From Sphingobacteriaceae bacterium DW12 (lineage in GTDB: Bacteria > Bacteroidota > Bacteroidia > Sphingobacteriales > Sphingobacteriaceae): a stretch of 64,000 nt of DNA. The notes under the pieces were generated by a model that saw nothing but the letters and a program-made list of their open reading frames with translations, was not told the origin of the DNA and ran no database searches. Made by a program: the position numbers and the translations under genes. The stretch covers positions 395,080 to 459,079 of the forward strand of contig JROE01000005.1 in the NCBI GenBank assembly GCA_000783305.1. The letters run 5' to 3'. Below, piece by piece: positions 36,202-45,997 of the stretch (the first letter of the stretch is position 1; each line of letters starts with the position of its first letter).

Positions 36202-39200
36202 ATGAATTTTAAACAAAGATTCAAGTTGTATCCTATTGTGTTCTGTCGCATACGATACCACTTGAAGAAGCATATGTCTTTATCACCGGAATTATTCTTT
36301 ATGATTATGAGGGTTAAAATTATTATCATCACCTTACTGGTCTCTTCTTTGCATCTTTCTGCAAGTGTATATGCGCAACGGATAAATTTGAATGAGAAAA
36401 AAGCCCAAATGGTTCAAATTCTTAACAAGATAGAGAAGCAGGTCGGTTATACTTTTTTTTACAATAAGCGAGATCTCCAGCAACTTAAACCTGTAACGAT
36501 AGTCGTAAACAACGAACGGTTAGACGTCACACTGGATAAAATATTTGCTGATCAACCTTTGGGCTATGCGCTGCATGACAAGATTATTGTCATCAAAAAA
36601 ATCGACCCTTTGGGTAGCCATCCGTCCATTATCCCTAGTAAAAGCTTAAAAGTGCAAGAGGATATTATTGGGCAAGTTACAGATTCTTTAAAAAATCCTT
36701 TGTCGGGGGTCTCCATTAAGATTAAAGGAACAACTCGAGGGACATCGACAGACAACGGTGGGAAATTTAGAATTCCGGCTAAGAGCGGAGAAATTTTGTC
36801 TTTCTCCGCAATCGGATATAGAGCATTAGAGACAGAGGTCACGGACCAAAGAACACTTCAGGTTATATTAACTTTGGACAATTCAGATTTGGAAGAAGTG
36901 GTAGTTTTAGGATTTGGACAGTCTCAAAAAAAGATCGCGCAAACAGGCTCTTTGGCCTCCATTTCCACAAAAGACCTTAAACAAAGCCCAGTCGCCAACG
37001 TTACCAATGCTTTGGCCGGAAGACTTCCTGGATTAATTACACTGCAGCGAAGCGGAGAGCCGGGATATGATAATTCTGACTTATTGATAAGAGGTCGTTC
37101 TACTTTTAATAGCGTGTCTCCCCTAATTACGATAGATGGGGTCCAAAAAGATTATAGTGCCATTAATCTGTTGGATGTAAACGAAATCGAGAATATTACA
37201 ATCCTCAAGGATGCGTCAGCTACAGCATTGTATGGTGTCAAGGGAGCCAACGGCGTGATTATCATCACGACAAGAAGGGGGCGTGAAGGTGCTCCCCAGA
37301 TGCAGTTGTCCACTCAGACGGCGGTACAGACACCTACTAGACTTCCATTGATCCTCGGCTCGTATGATTATGCACGGCTTTCCAATGAGGCTTATCTCAA
37401 TGATAATCCAGATGGCATATTGATTCCCTATGATGAGATTAGTCTAGAAGCCTATCGCACAGGAATCAACCCCCTAAAATACCCAGATATCAATTGGATG
37501 CAAGAGGCCATGAAAAATTCCTTATTGTCTCAATCCAATTTTAACATCAGCGGCGGCAGTCCCAAGACGCGATATTTTGTCAATATTGGATATACCAATC
37601 AAAATGGAATCTATAAATCCGAAAAACAGCCCAAATACGATCCAAATGTATCTTTCAAAAGGTACAATTTTCGGTCTAACGTGGATGTAGATTTTGACAA
37701 AGACTTCAGCATGTCTTTGAATTTGTTCGGTGCAATTGAAAATGGGCGCTATCCTAGATCCAGTGCATCCACACTTTTTGATATGTTGCAAAAAGTTACC
37801 CCAAATGCCTTTCCGATTAAATATCCAACTGGATTTTATGCCCAAACTCCCTCTTTATTGAACCCTTTCTATTGGCTTAATACGCAGGGGTATGCTCAAA
37901 ATTTTAATTCATCCCTATCGGGTATGCTATCCGCTACGCGCAAGTTGGACTTTATCGTTGAAGGCCTTTCGATTAAAGGGAATTATTCTTTTGATGGCTA
38001 TTTCAAGAATCAGTTTACTCGTACTCGAAGTGAGCGCGCCGCCTATTATAATGGCACTGGAGATTATGACAATTTGGATAGCTACACTTATACCCAAGAA
38101 GACCTTCCCCTGTCTGCTCCATCTTCATCCTTCAACCAGAATAGGGATATTTGGATGGATGCGTCCATTAACTATTCCAATACTTTTGGGGCCCATGCAG
38201 TCAGCGGCTTATTACTCGCTAACAGGACCCAGAAGGTTATTGGGGGGCAGATACCCTATGTCTCACAAGGATTGGTCACCAGGCTCACCTACAACTATAA
38301 CAACAAGTACTTCGGAGAGTTCAACGCGGGATACAATGGTACCGACAATTTTGCTAAAGACAATCGATATGGTTTCTTTCCTGCATTTTCTGCCGGATGG
38401 ATCGTTTCGGAAGAATCCTTCCTAAAAGAAAATCAAGTATTGACCTTTATGAAAATTAGAGGGTCATATGGCCTCACCGGAAATGACCAATTGAGTGGAA
38501 GACGCTGGTTGTTCATTTCTGAATATAATGATTACTCTGGATACAACTTTGGCGATCCGTTAGTTTGGATGTCCGGAGTTGGTGAAGGCGCTATTGCCAA
38601 TCCATTGGTTTCGTGGGAGGTAGCCCGTAAAGGCAATCTAGGAATGGAGTTCAAACTATGGAAAGACTTGATTGAATTGAATGTGGATCTATTCCATGAA
38701 AAACGCAATGACATCTTGATTACAAGAGGTTCTGTCCCATCGATGATCGGTATTCCAAGTGGTAATCTCGCTCCGGTCAATTTCGGAGAGACTGTTAATA
38801 AGGGATTTGAAATAGAGCTTAATCATAGAAAGACAGTCGGCGATGTTTCGTATTTCGTTAAGGCAAATGCATCGTTCGCTCGAAACAAGATTATTTTTAT
38901 GGATGAAGAGTCTAAGCCTTATCCGTATTTGACCAATACCGGGCGCCCCATAGGACAATATTTTGGCCTCAAAGCAGATGGCTTCTTTAACAATGTAGAA
39001 GAGATTCAAAACCACGCACAGCAATTTGGCCAGGTTATTCCAGGTGACATCCGTTATGTGGATCTAAATGGCGATAATATCATTGACCAAAATGATGCAG
39101 GGCCCATTGGCAAAAGCGATGTGCCCGAGGTTTTTTACGGACTTTACTTAGGTCTGAACTGGAAGGGGTTTGATGTAAGCTGTCTTTTCCAAGGCGCAGA

Positions 39201-39603
39201 TGGTTTCAATGTGTTGTTGAGCGATCAGGCCGTGTATGAATTTGTAGAGGGACGCAATGTCCTCCAGCATCATTTGGATCGGTGGACGCCAGAGACTGCC
39301 TCTACAGCCAATTATCCTGTATTACACTATGGATTCAATAATAACAACCATAGACCCTCATCTTTTTTCTTAAAAGATGCATCCTATATCAGGCTGAAAA
39401 ATGCAGAGATAGGGTACACATTCAAAAATGTCAAATTGACAAAGGGTAAAAAATTCAGCTCCGTGCGCGTCTATACCAACGGTATGAACCTTATTACTTG
39501 GGACAAGATAGGTGGGTCATATGATCCCGAGATTCGGAGCGGAAGCGGTAACAACTATCCGCAGCAGAAGGTCTATAACTTTGGTTTATCGGTTAGTTTT
39601 TAA
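36202..39603 (+). CDS. SusC/RagA TonB-dependent receptor with STN signalling domain
   Basis: An 1133-residue outer-membrane transporter. A long leader (VKIIIITLLVSSLHLSASVYAQ) is followed by an STN domain (about residues 65-130; MVQILNKIEKQVGYTFFYNKRDL) that contacts FecR, a carboxypeptidase-like domain (about 150-235), a plug (about 240-355, SusC motifs GRLPGLITLQRSGEPGYD and DASATALYGVKGANGVIIITTRRG) and the barrel. The first ATG gives an unusually long pre-sequence; later ATGs at 36271, 36301 and 36307 are alternatives. It imports the glycan of the second PUL. Confidence 0.93.
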   Translation: MNFKQRFKLYPIVFCRIRYHLKKHMSLSPELFFMIMRVKIIIITLLVSSLHLSASVYAQRINLNEKKAQMVQILNKIEKQVGYTFFYNKRDLQQLKPVTIVVNNERLDVTLDKIFADQPLGYALHDKIIVIKKIDPLGSHPSIIPSKSLKVQEDIIGQVTDSLKNPLSGVSIKIKGTTRGTSTDNGGKFRIPAKSGEILSFSAIGYRALETEVTDQRTLQVILTLDNSDLEEVVVLGFGQSQKKIAQTGSLASISTKDLKQSPVANVTNALAGRLPGLITLQRSGEPGYDNSDLLIRGRSTFNSVSPLITIDGVQKDYSAINLLDVNEIENITILKDASATALYGVKGANGVIIITTRRGREGAPQMQLSTQTAVQTPTRLPLILGSYDYARLSNEAYLNDNPDGILIPYDEISLEAYRTGINPLKYPDINWMQEAMKNSLLSQSNFNISGGSPKTRYFVNIGYTNQNGIYKSEKQPKYDPNVSFKRYNFRSNVDVDFDKDFSMSLNLFGAIENGRYPRSSASTLFDMLQKVTPNAFPIKYPTGFYAQTPSLLNPFYWLNTQGYAQNFNSSLSGMLSATRKLDFIVEGLSIKGNYSFDGYFKNQFTRTRSERAAYYNGTGDYDNLDSYTYTQEDLPLSAPSSSFNQNRDIWMDASINYSNTFGAHAVSGLLLANRTQKVIGGQIPYVSQGLVTRLTYNYNNKYFGEFNAGYNGTDNFAKDNRYGFFPAFSAGWIVSEESFLKENQVLTFMKIRGSYGLTGNDQLSGRRWLFISEYNDYSGYNFGDPLVWMSGVGEGAIANPLVSWEVARKGNLGMEFKLWKDLIELNVDLFHEKRNDILITRGSVPSMIGIPSGNLAPVNFGETVNKGFEIELNHRKTVGDVSYFVKANASFARNKIIFMDEESKPYPYLTNTGRPIGQYFGLKADGFFNNVEEIQNHAQQFGQVIPGDIRYVDLNGDNIIDQNDAGPIGKSDVPEVFYGLYLGLNWKGFDVSCLFQGADGFNVLLSDQAVYEFVEGRNVLQHHLDRWTPETASTANYPVLHYGFNNNNHRPSSFFLKDASYIRLKNAEIGYTFKNVKLTKGKKFSSVRVYTNGMNLITWDKIGGSYDPEIRSGSGNNYPQQKVYNFGLSVSF

Positions 39604-39604
39604 G

Positions 39605-41260
39605 ATGTTAAATAAAGAAATCATGATTAGTTCAATTAATAAAAACCTTATAACCGCAATTGCTTTATCGATATCCACCTTGTTCAGTTGCAGCAAATTG
39701 GATTCATACCTTGATAAAGCAGAATCTGGAGGCATGTTAGAGGAGGAAGTCTTTGGCAATTATCGTCAGACAGAGCGCTTTTTAGCACAAGTCTATGGGA
39801 GCGGGTTGAAAATCGATTGGGTGGGCAGCGGACTTTGGTCTTTTTCCTATGACGGTGCGACCGACAATGGCTATTGTGCATACCGCTATTGGCCAAGCCC
39901 CAAGTTTATGTATGATGGCAATTTGACTCCATCCAATAATCCCATAGACCAATGGGCCGATTTGTATGCAGCCATCCGCAGGGTCAACCTCTTTATCGAA
40001 AAGATTGATGGTCTTCCGGTTTCTGCGAAGAATCAAGAAGAAGAGATTGGCAAAGCACGTATGAAAGGAGAAGCCTTTTTTCTCAGAGCTTGGTTTTATT
40101 CCGAATTGTTCAAAAGATATGGTGGTGTACCATTGATCGATCGCGTCTTGCAAGTCAGTGACGATCTGAATATTCCACGAGCCGATGCAGCCGCAATCGT
40201 TGGTTTTATAGTAGAGGATTGTGACAAAGCTGCATCCCTGCTACCTACAGACTATACCACTAAAGATTTGGGAAGAGCCACTAAAGGTGCAGCGTTGGCG
40301 TTGAAGTCGCGCATGTTGTTGTATGCCGCCAGTCCCTTGCACAACCCTTCCAATAACATGGAGTTATGGGAGCGGGCAGCAAAAGCAGCCCAAGACGTCA
40401 TCTCTTTGGGGGTATACAGCCTACATGGCTCCTTTAAAGACGTGCTCCATACGCGCAATTCCGCAGAAAATATTTTTCAATATACGACCAATTATGAAGA
40501 TCAGCTTCGTAACAACTTGATGCCTAGCCAAGGTGGTTTTGCCATTGTTCACCCCAGTCAAGAATTGGTTGATGCCTTTGAAATGAAAGATGGGGAAAAA
40601 TATAGCGAATCACCCTTATATGATGCTGACAATCCCTATGAGAATCGAGACCCACGATTTCAGATGACTATCGTTCACAACAATATGCCTTGGCGTGGGT
40701 TGCCTATTGAAACATTCGAAGGCGGTTTGGACGGTATCAACGGGAGTGGGGATAATTATACACGTACAGGATATTACCTAGCCAAGACATTGGATGTAAA
40801 TGGAAGTATCACCCCTATTTGGCGACCTGGGAGTCACTTTTTTGTCTTTATTCGATATGCCGAAATCTTGCTTAACTACGCTGAGGCAAAAAACGAAGCA
40901 CTTTCAGCTCCAGATCAATCCGTCTATCAAGCTGTAGACCAAGTACGGGCGCGAGTTTCTATGCCCGCTTTGCCTGCAGGATTGACCAAAGTCCAGATGC
41001 GTGAACGCATTCAAAACGAACGAAGGATAGAACTTGCATTTGAATCCCATCGATTTTGGGATCTCAGGAGATGGCGTATTGGAGAGCAAATATTGAAAGA
41101 GGTCCACGGTATGAAAATTACCAAAAGTGGTTCGGACTGGAAATATCTACCCTTCAAGATAGAGAGTCGATTTTATAAGAATACCTATGATTTATTCCCC
41201 ATTCCTCAATCTGAGATCAATCGGAATAGTGCTTTGACACAAAATCCCGGGTATAATTAG
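39605..41260 (+). CDS. SusD/RagB glycan-binding lipoprotein
   Basis: A protein of 551 residues with a lipobox ending TLFSC-SKL. The SusD core is clear: FFLRAWFYSELFKRYGGVPLIDRVL, the TPR helices (GAALALKSRMLLYAASPLHNP) and the C-terminal RIQNERRIELAFESHRFWDLRRWRIG. I chose the ATG one base past the susC stop (TAA-G-ATG); a frame open back to 39512 lies inside susC. It works as the surface lid of the preceding SusC. Confidence 0.92.
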   Translation: MLNKEIMISSINKNLITAIALSISTLFSCSKLDSYLDKAESGGMLEEEVFGNYRQTERFLAQVYGSGLKIDWVGSGLWSFSYDGATDNGYCAYRYWPSPKFMYDGNLTPSNNPIDQWADLYAAIRRVNLFIEKIDGLPVSAKNQEEEIGKARMKGEAFFLRAWFYSELFKRYGGVPLIDRVLQVSDDLNIPRADAAAIVGFIVEDCDKAASLLPTDYTTKDLGRATKGAALALKSRMLLYAASPLHNPSNNMELWERAAKAAQDVISLGVYSLHGSFKDVLHTRNSAENIFQYTTNYEDQLRNNLMPSQGGFAIVHPSQELVDAFEMKDGEKYSESPLYDADNPYENRDPRFQMTIVHNNMPWRGLPIETFEGGLDGINGSGDNYTRTGYYLAKTLDVNGSITPIWRPGSHFFVFIRYAEILLNYAEAKNEALSAPDQSVYQAVDQVRARVSMPALPAGLTKVQMRERIQNERRIELAFESHRFWDLRRWRIGEQILKEVHGMKITKSGSDWKYLPFKIESRFYKNTYDLFPIPQSEINRNSALTQNPGYN

Positions 41261-41275
41261 TCTATTATTTAGCAT

Positions 41276-42619
41276 ATGATGACAACTATTATGAACAAAA
41301 TTGCACTATATATTTTCTTCCTTCTTCTATTGCAGATAGTAGGATGCAAAGATAAAGAGAGTTTAGGACACGATGGCACCAAGCCCATCGTGATTGAAAA
41401 ATTTCTTCCCCTAGAGGGCGAAGGAGGTACCGAAATGATGATTTTTGGACACAACTTTTCGTTAGATACCAATCAAGTAACCGTATACATCAATGGAGTC
41501 AAAGCGCGAATTACGGGTATCAATACCGAACGTATCCTGTTGATTGTTCCCCAAGATGCAGGTACGGGTCTTGTCGAGATCCAGATTGGAGACAATCAAG
41601 TTAAAAGCTCCGTTCCCTTCAAATTTCCACCCGTATACCGCTGGCGTATGGAGACATTGGCCGGAAGTGGTGTCGCCGGATATGCTGACGGCAAGGGGAG
41701 ATCCGCCCAATTTAATTTTGCTAGGGCACCAGGTCTGGCCGTTGATGTTGATGGAAATGTATATGTCGCAGATGCGGGCAATCATCGGATTCGCAAAATC
41801 AGTCCGGATGGTACGGTTGAGACCATTGCCGGAAATGGGGTTGCAGGTTATCTCGACGGTCCTGCTTTACAAGCACGATTCGATACCCCATTTGATGTAG
41901 CTGTTGACAAGGATCGTAATCTATATGTAGCAGATACTTGGAATGCCAAGTTAAGAAAAATAAGTCCTGACGGGCAGGTCTCTACTGTGACAGGTGTAGG
42001 TGATATTGTCAATATTGCCATAGATCCGCGCAACAACAAGATATACGTATCCTCACTGACCAACGGCACCGTATATGAAGTAGACAATGGCGGTTCCCTC
42101 AGGGCTGTGGTCTCCGGAATGGATTGGATTAGTGGCATCACTATCAATCAACAAGGCATGTTGTATGTTGTTGAAACCGGGAAATCCGTTGTCCATCAAG
42201 TCGATCTCAAGGGATTTAGCGGCGAGCCACTACAAGCTACCGTCGTAGCGGGGACACATGGCGTTGCTGGGTATCTCGATGGACTTGGTTTATCGGCCAA
42301 ATTTGATCGACCTTGGGGTATTGCTTGCAATACCACGACTGGCGAACTCTATCTCGCGGGTGATTCCGGTCCTTATGGAGGCCCATGGTATGGTGATGGT
42401 GGCAATAATACAAACCAATGTATACGCTTGATAAAGCCTGCCAAATGGGCGGTGACTACTTTTTTCGGGGGCACCGAGAGAGGGTTTGTTGACGGCCTAG
42501 AAGACCAAGCAAGGTTAAATAATCCTACGGGAGTTGCTGTAGGGCCCAATGGGGATGTGTACGTTGTCGATGCTAATAACCACAGTATCCGTCGCATTAT
42601 TAAGGAGGAAGTGCTATGA
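41276..42619 (+). CDS. IPT/TIG plus NHL-repeat lipoprotein, probable surface glycan-binding protein
   Basis: A 447-residue lipoprotein (lipobox QIVGC-KDKE). One IPT/TIG immunoglobulin-like domain (about residues 38-115; FLPLEGEGGTEMMIFGHNF) precedes a six-bladed NHL-type propeller (about 125-447) with repeats such as GNVYVADAGNHRIRKIS, NLYVADTWNAKLRKIS and GDVYVVDANNHSIRRI. It follows susD by 15 bp, the usual place of a SusE/F-like surface glycan-binding protein, and overlaps the next gene by 4 bp (ATGA). A catalytic propeller is possible, but no active-site motif is evident. Confidence 0.85.
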   Translation: MMTTIMNKIALYIFFLLLLQIVGCKDKESLGHDGTKPIVIEKFLPLEGEGGTEMMIFGHNFSLDTNQVTVYINGVKARITGINTERILLIVPQDAGTGLVEIQIGDNQVKSSVPFKFPPVYRWRMETLAGSGVAGYADGKGRSAQFNFARAPGLAVDVDGNVYVADAGNHRIRKISPDGTVETIAGNGVAGYLDGPALQARFDTPFDVAVDKDRNLYVADTWNAKLRKISPDGQVSTVTGVGDIVNIAIDPRNNKIYVSSLTNGTVYEVDNGGSLRAVVSGMDWISGITINQQGMLYVVETGKSVVHQVDLKGFSGEPLQATVVAGTHGVAGYLDGLGLSAKFDRPWGIACNTTTGELYLAGDSGPYGGPWYGDGGNNTNQCIRLIKPAKWAVTTFFGGTERGFVDGLEDQARLNNPTGVAVGPNGDVYVVDANNHSIRRIIKEEVL

Positions 42620-44316
42620 AGTTACCGCACAAACCTACACCGGTCCTTATCGGTCGACGAAAATTTATAAAAAGCAGCTCCATATTAGGCTATGGGCTAG
42701 TCGTATTTGGGGTTGGCAATTGCAGTTGCAAAAAGACTCACCCAGATGAGGCAGCCCCAAATCGTGTCGCAAAATATACAATTTCTGCTTTAGATAGTTC
42801 AATCAAGGTATTGCCGTCAGACATTGTTAAAGAGAGCAGACGTATTGAACTTGCTGCGGCGGCTAATGAAACCGAAAGTTTTCAAATCGTCCTTCGTTCA
42901 GAAGCCGATTTAGGGCAGGTAGATATTAGTATTGGCGAGTTGACCAATGGAGTACATACTATCCGTGACCTACGTTGGTTTCAGGTAGGATATGTATACG
43001 TTTCGACATTTGATGGACATCCCGCCACTGAGGATATCAACGGGTTGCTCCCGGGCTGGTATCCAGATCCTTTGTTAGAAAATGAACGTCCTACACTTGT
43101 CAAAGGTTGGTCCAATACATTATGGGTCAATTGTCCAATACCCACTGGTACACCACCAGGACTGTATGCTGGTAAGGTAAGCCTAACTATTGGAGGGCAA
43201 TTGGAGACTATTGATATGCAGTTGACCGTATTCGATTTTACCTTGCCCCGTAAGAGCACGTTGCCCACTTTGTTCTCCCTATCGTTGGAATATTTGAATA
43301 AAGTGTATCCTACCTTTACACCTGCTATTCGGGAAAAATGGTTTGATTTCTTAATGGCTCAACGGATAAGTCCGACGGATATGTATATTGATTTGGAAGG
43401 CGCTGATGCGAAGTTGAAAATCGAACCAAATGAATATCGCCGTTATCTCGACCGTATGAATGGCTTTGTCGTGTATCCGATAACCGCGACTTGGAGTGAT
43501 CGCGATGCTTCTGCGGACGAATTGATAGCTCGGTTTGAAAAAAATCGACCCTACATCGATGCCCTCGTCAGTAGCGGCTGTGTGTCACAGGGAAATGGTG
43601 TGTTTTATGGGTTCGATGAGAATGATGCAAGTCATTTCGAAACGATGAAAAAAGTACATCGGCATATTAAATCCATTTATCCCCAGATTCCAATTGCGAC
43701 CACCTCAATGCATATTACAAGTGTCGAACAACTCCAAGAGTTACAAATCGATATTCTGGTGCTGCATATCACGGATGACATTTATAACTTAGCTTTTGCT
43801 GATCAGGTGCGAGCTGTAGGCAAAAAGGTATGGGGGTATATTTCCTTGCAGCCTTACCATCCGATGCCTAATTGGCGTATTGAAAATCCATATTTGGATG
43901 CTAGGGTGCTCTTAAGTGCGATGGCCTATCATGAACGGTTTGATGGATTTTTATATTGGGGCGTAAATCAATACAATAAGATTGGTTGGAAATACCCTGC
44001 GACCATTGCTAAGAATACGCCTGCGAAGCTTGAACTATCGATTACTACCCCCACAGATGAATACAAGTGGCTGCATGGCGATGGATTGCTCCTATATCCA
44101 GGTAGCTCCGGTCCTTTGAGTAGTATTCGTATGGAGCAGATTCGAAAGGGTTTGGAAGAGTACGAATACTACCAGCTATTGGAGGAGCGTTTTGGAAAAG
44201 AGGAGGCGGCCACTTGGGCGGGTAAAGTAGCCCCATCGATGAAGGTATTTAGCGACGACGCCCATCTTTATTTAACGCACAAGCTGGAGATGGCTGCTCG
44301 TATCATGGGACGATAA
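42616..44316 (+). CDS. GH123-like (DUF4091) glycoside hydrolase, probable Tat lipoprotein
   Basis: A 566-residue protein. The N-terminus has a twin-arginine motif (GRRKFIKSS) and Cys residues in GNCSCKK that could be lipidated. A beta-sandwich (about residues 50-200) precedes a TIM-barrel with FYGFDENDASH, where adjacent Asp334-Glu335 match the Asp-Glu catalytic pair of GH123 N-acetyl-beta-galactosaminidases (substrate-assisted mechanism). The C-terminal DUF4091 part has FDGFLYWGVNQYNK and the end piece SSIRMEQIRKGLEEYEYYQLLEE. It is the only recognisable glycosidase in this PUL. Beta-GalNAc is the best guess for the sugar, by homology. Confidence 0.82.
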   Translation: MKLPHKPTPVLIGRRKFIKSSSILGYGLVVFGVGNCSCKKTHPDEAAPNRVAKYTISALDSSIKVLPSDIVKESRRIELAAAANETESFQIVLRSEADLGQVDISIGELTNGVHTIRDLRWFQVGYVYVSTFDGHPATEDINGLLPGWYPDPLLENERPTLVKGWSNTLWVNCPIPTGTPPGLYAGKVSLTIGGQLETIDMQLTVFDFTLPRKSTLPTLFSLSLEYLNKVYPTFTPAIREKWFDFLMAQRISPTDMYIDLEGADAKLKIEPNEYRRYLDRMNGFVVYPITATWSDRDASADELIARFEKNRPYIDALVSSGCVSQGNGVFYGFDENDASHFETMKKVHRHIKSIYPQIPIATTSMHITSVEQLQELQIDILVLHITDDIYNLAFADQVRAVGKKVWGYISLQPYHPMPNWRIENPYLDARVLLSAMAYHERFDGFLYWGVNQYNKIGWKYPATIAKNTPAKLELSITTPTDEYKWLHGDGLLLYPGSSGPLSSIRMEQIRKGLEEYEYYQLLEERFGKEEAATWAGKVAPSMKVFSDDAHLYLTHKLEMAARIMGR

Positions 44317-44363
44317 CTTAATTTACTCGTATTGATATTATTATAAACCCTAAAAATCATGTT

Positions 44364-45911
44364 ATGAGAAAAGTACAATTCTTTTTACTGTTTTTATTGG
44401 CAGGAGCTACTGCTTGTGAACAGACGATGTTGTCCTCTGCAAATCTGTTGACAGCACGATTAGCGACTCAAAACTATTATGTGGCCAATAGCGGCAACGA
44501 TAGTAACACGGGTGACATATCGTCGCCATTAAAGAGCATCGCATATGCGCTCTCTCTTGCACAGCCTGGCGATTCGGTCATTGTCCGGACAGGTATATAT
44601 TTCGAAAAATTGGTGTTCCCCCGGTCTGGTAGTTCTGGAGCCTATATTACATTGACATCCTATCCCGGAGAAAATGCCTTGATCAGTGGCAATGGACTGC
44701 CCTCATCAGGGCACGATGCATTGGTTAAGGTTACTTCAATGGATTGGATCAAGATTAATGGGATGGAAATCGCGCATTACAGCACTTCAGATGGAGGCAA
44801 AATGCTTGACGGATTGTTGGTCAATGGTACCTCTTCCAATATTGAGATTACCAACAATCATGTACATCATATCCATAATAACGCTTCTCCTTCTGTTGGC
44901 CGCGAGGCACACGGTATACATATCAAAGGTACCGGGAGTACGGCTATGACCAATATTTTGGTAGAAGGTAATAGTATACATGATAATCGTACCGGCACAA
45001 GCGAAAATTTGACTATAAATGGCTATGTAGATCAATTTGTCATTCGAAATAATGAAATCTACAATGGAGAGAATATTGCCATTTGTATAGCGGGCGGATA
45101 TGGTGCCAATGGTCTGCCAGCTGTAGACTATGCCCGCAATGGACAAGTTATCGGTAACAAGATTTGGAATATTGATGGTCGCACTGGTCAAGTCCCCGTG
45201 TTGCTGCAGGCTGCTGGTACCATCGGTATCTATATAGATGGCGCCCGACATATCCTCGTCGATCGAAACCGGATCTGGGATAGTGACCGAGGGATAGGAC
45301 TTGTTAGTGAAAATGATGGATTCCCGACCGAATTCTGTGTCGTTAGAAACAATGTAGTCCACAACAATAGAGCTGAAGGAATTTATCTCGGTGGTTACGC
45401 CAATTATACCACTGGAGGTACCAAAAGTTGTCTGGTACTAAATAATACCTTGTACTATAATGCCGGAGAATTAGGGTATTACGGTGAATACGTGGGGGAG
45501 ATTCGCCTGAATTCCAATTGCCATTACAACGAGATCCATAATAATATCCTTGTCAGTCGACCTACTATGGGTACGTTCATCCGCAAGCATGATAGCACGG
45601 GGTCATTTAATGGCATTGATTTCAATCTATATTTCAGCAGTGGCAGTACCAATAGGTGGTACTGGAACGGGTCTGCACTCAATTCCTTTAGTGCTTGGAA
45701 GGGAGGGAGTGGTGGAGATAGCAACGGCATCTACGGCAATCCTCTTTTTGCCAATGTAGCTGCTAGCCCTCCAGACTTTAGTCTACAAGCTTTATCGCCA
45801 GCCATCAATGTTGGCAATAATGCACATGGCACTTCAGCTGGCGCCCTAGATTTTCTTGGAAACCCGCGATACCATGCTGTTATCGATATTGGGGCTATAG
45901 AATATCAATAA
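44364..45911 (+). CDS. right-handed parallel beta-helix lipoprotein (polysaccharide lyase-like)
   Basis: A 515-residue protein with a lipoprotein-type leader (AGATAC-EQ). DUF1565-type opening YYVANSGNDSNTGDISSPLKSIAYALSLAQPGDSV is followed by many beta-helix coils (NIEITNNHVHHI, NILVEGNSIHDN, FVIRNNEIYNGE, ILVDRNRIWDSD, CVVRNNVVHNN). It ends in a choice-of-anchor-Q-like module (SPAINVGNN...DIGAIEYQ). Proteins like this include pectate/alginate/chondroitinase-B-type lyases and epimerases, but no catalytic residues can be assigned here. Last gene of the PUL. Confidence 0.83.
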   Translation: MRKVQFFLLFLLAGATACEQTMLSSANLLTARLATQNYYVANSGNDSNTGDISSPLKSIAYALSLAQPGDSVIVRTGIYFEKLVFPRSGSSGAYITLTSYPGENALISGNGLPSSGHDALVKVTSMDWIKINGMEIAHYSTSDGGKMLDGLLVNGTSSNIEITNNHVHHIHNNASPSVGREAHGIHIKGTGSTAMTNILVEGNSIHDNRTGTSENLTINGYVDQFVIRNNEIYNGENIAICIAGGYGANGLPAVDYARNGQVIGNKIWNIDGRTGQVPVLLQAAGTIGIYIDGARHILVDRNRIWDSDRGIGLVSENDGFPTEFCVVRNNVVHNNRAEGIYLGGYANYTTGGTKSCLVLNNTLYYNAGELGYYGEYVGEIRLNSNCHYNEIHNNILVSRPTMGTFIRKHDSTGSFNGIDFNLYFSSGSTNRWYWNGSALNSFSAWKGGSGGDSNGIYGNPLFANVAASPPDFSLQALSPAINVGNNAHGTSAGALDFLGNPRYHAVIDIGAIEYQ

Positions 45912-45940
45912 GCAAACTGTTACATATTTGGGTGCCATTA

Positions 45941-45976
45941 CATTTCCCCCGTTGTATTGATTGGACGGGGGAAATG
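45941..45976. terminator. inverted repeat between the PUL and the mutS-like gene
   Basis: A perfect 12-bp stem (45941-45952 with 45965-45976) and a 12-base loop, placed between convergent genes. The T-tract is short. Confidence 0.65.
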
Positions 45977-45997
45977 TTATTTGTCAATGTAATTGCT

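Noticed and set aside
39512..39604. Longer start for the second SusD gene
   Set aside because: It lies inside the susC end and would hide the lipoprotein signal; the ATG at 39605 directly follows the susC stop.
44787..45362. 191-codon frame antisense to the beta-helix gene
   Set aside because: Asn-rich beta-helix repeats produce long open antisense frames; there is no start context or domain.
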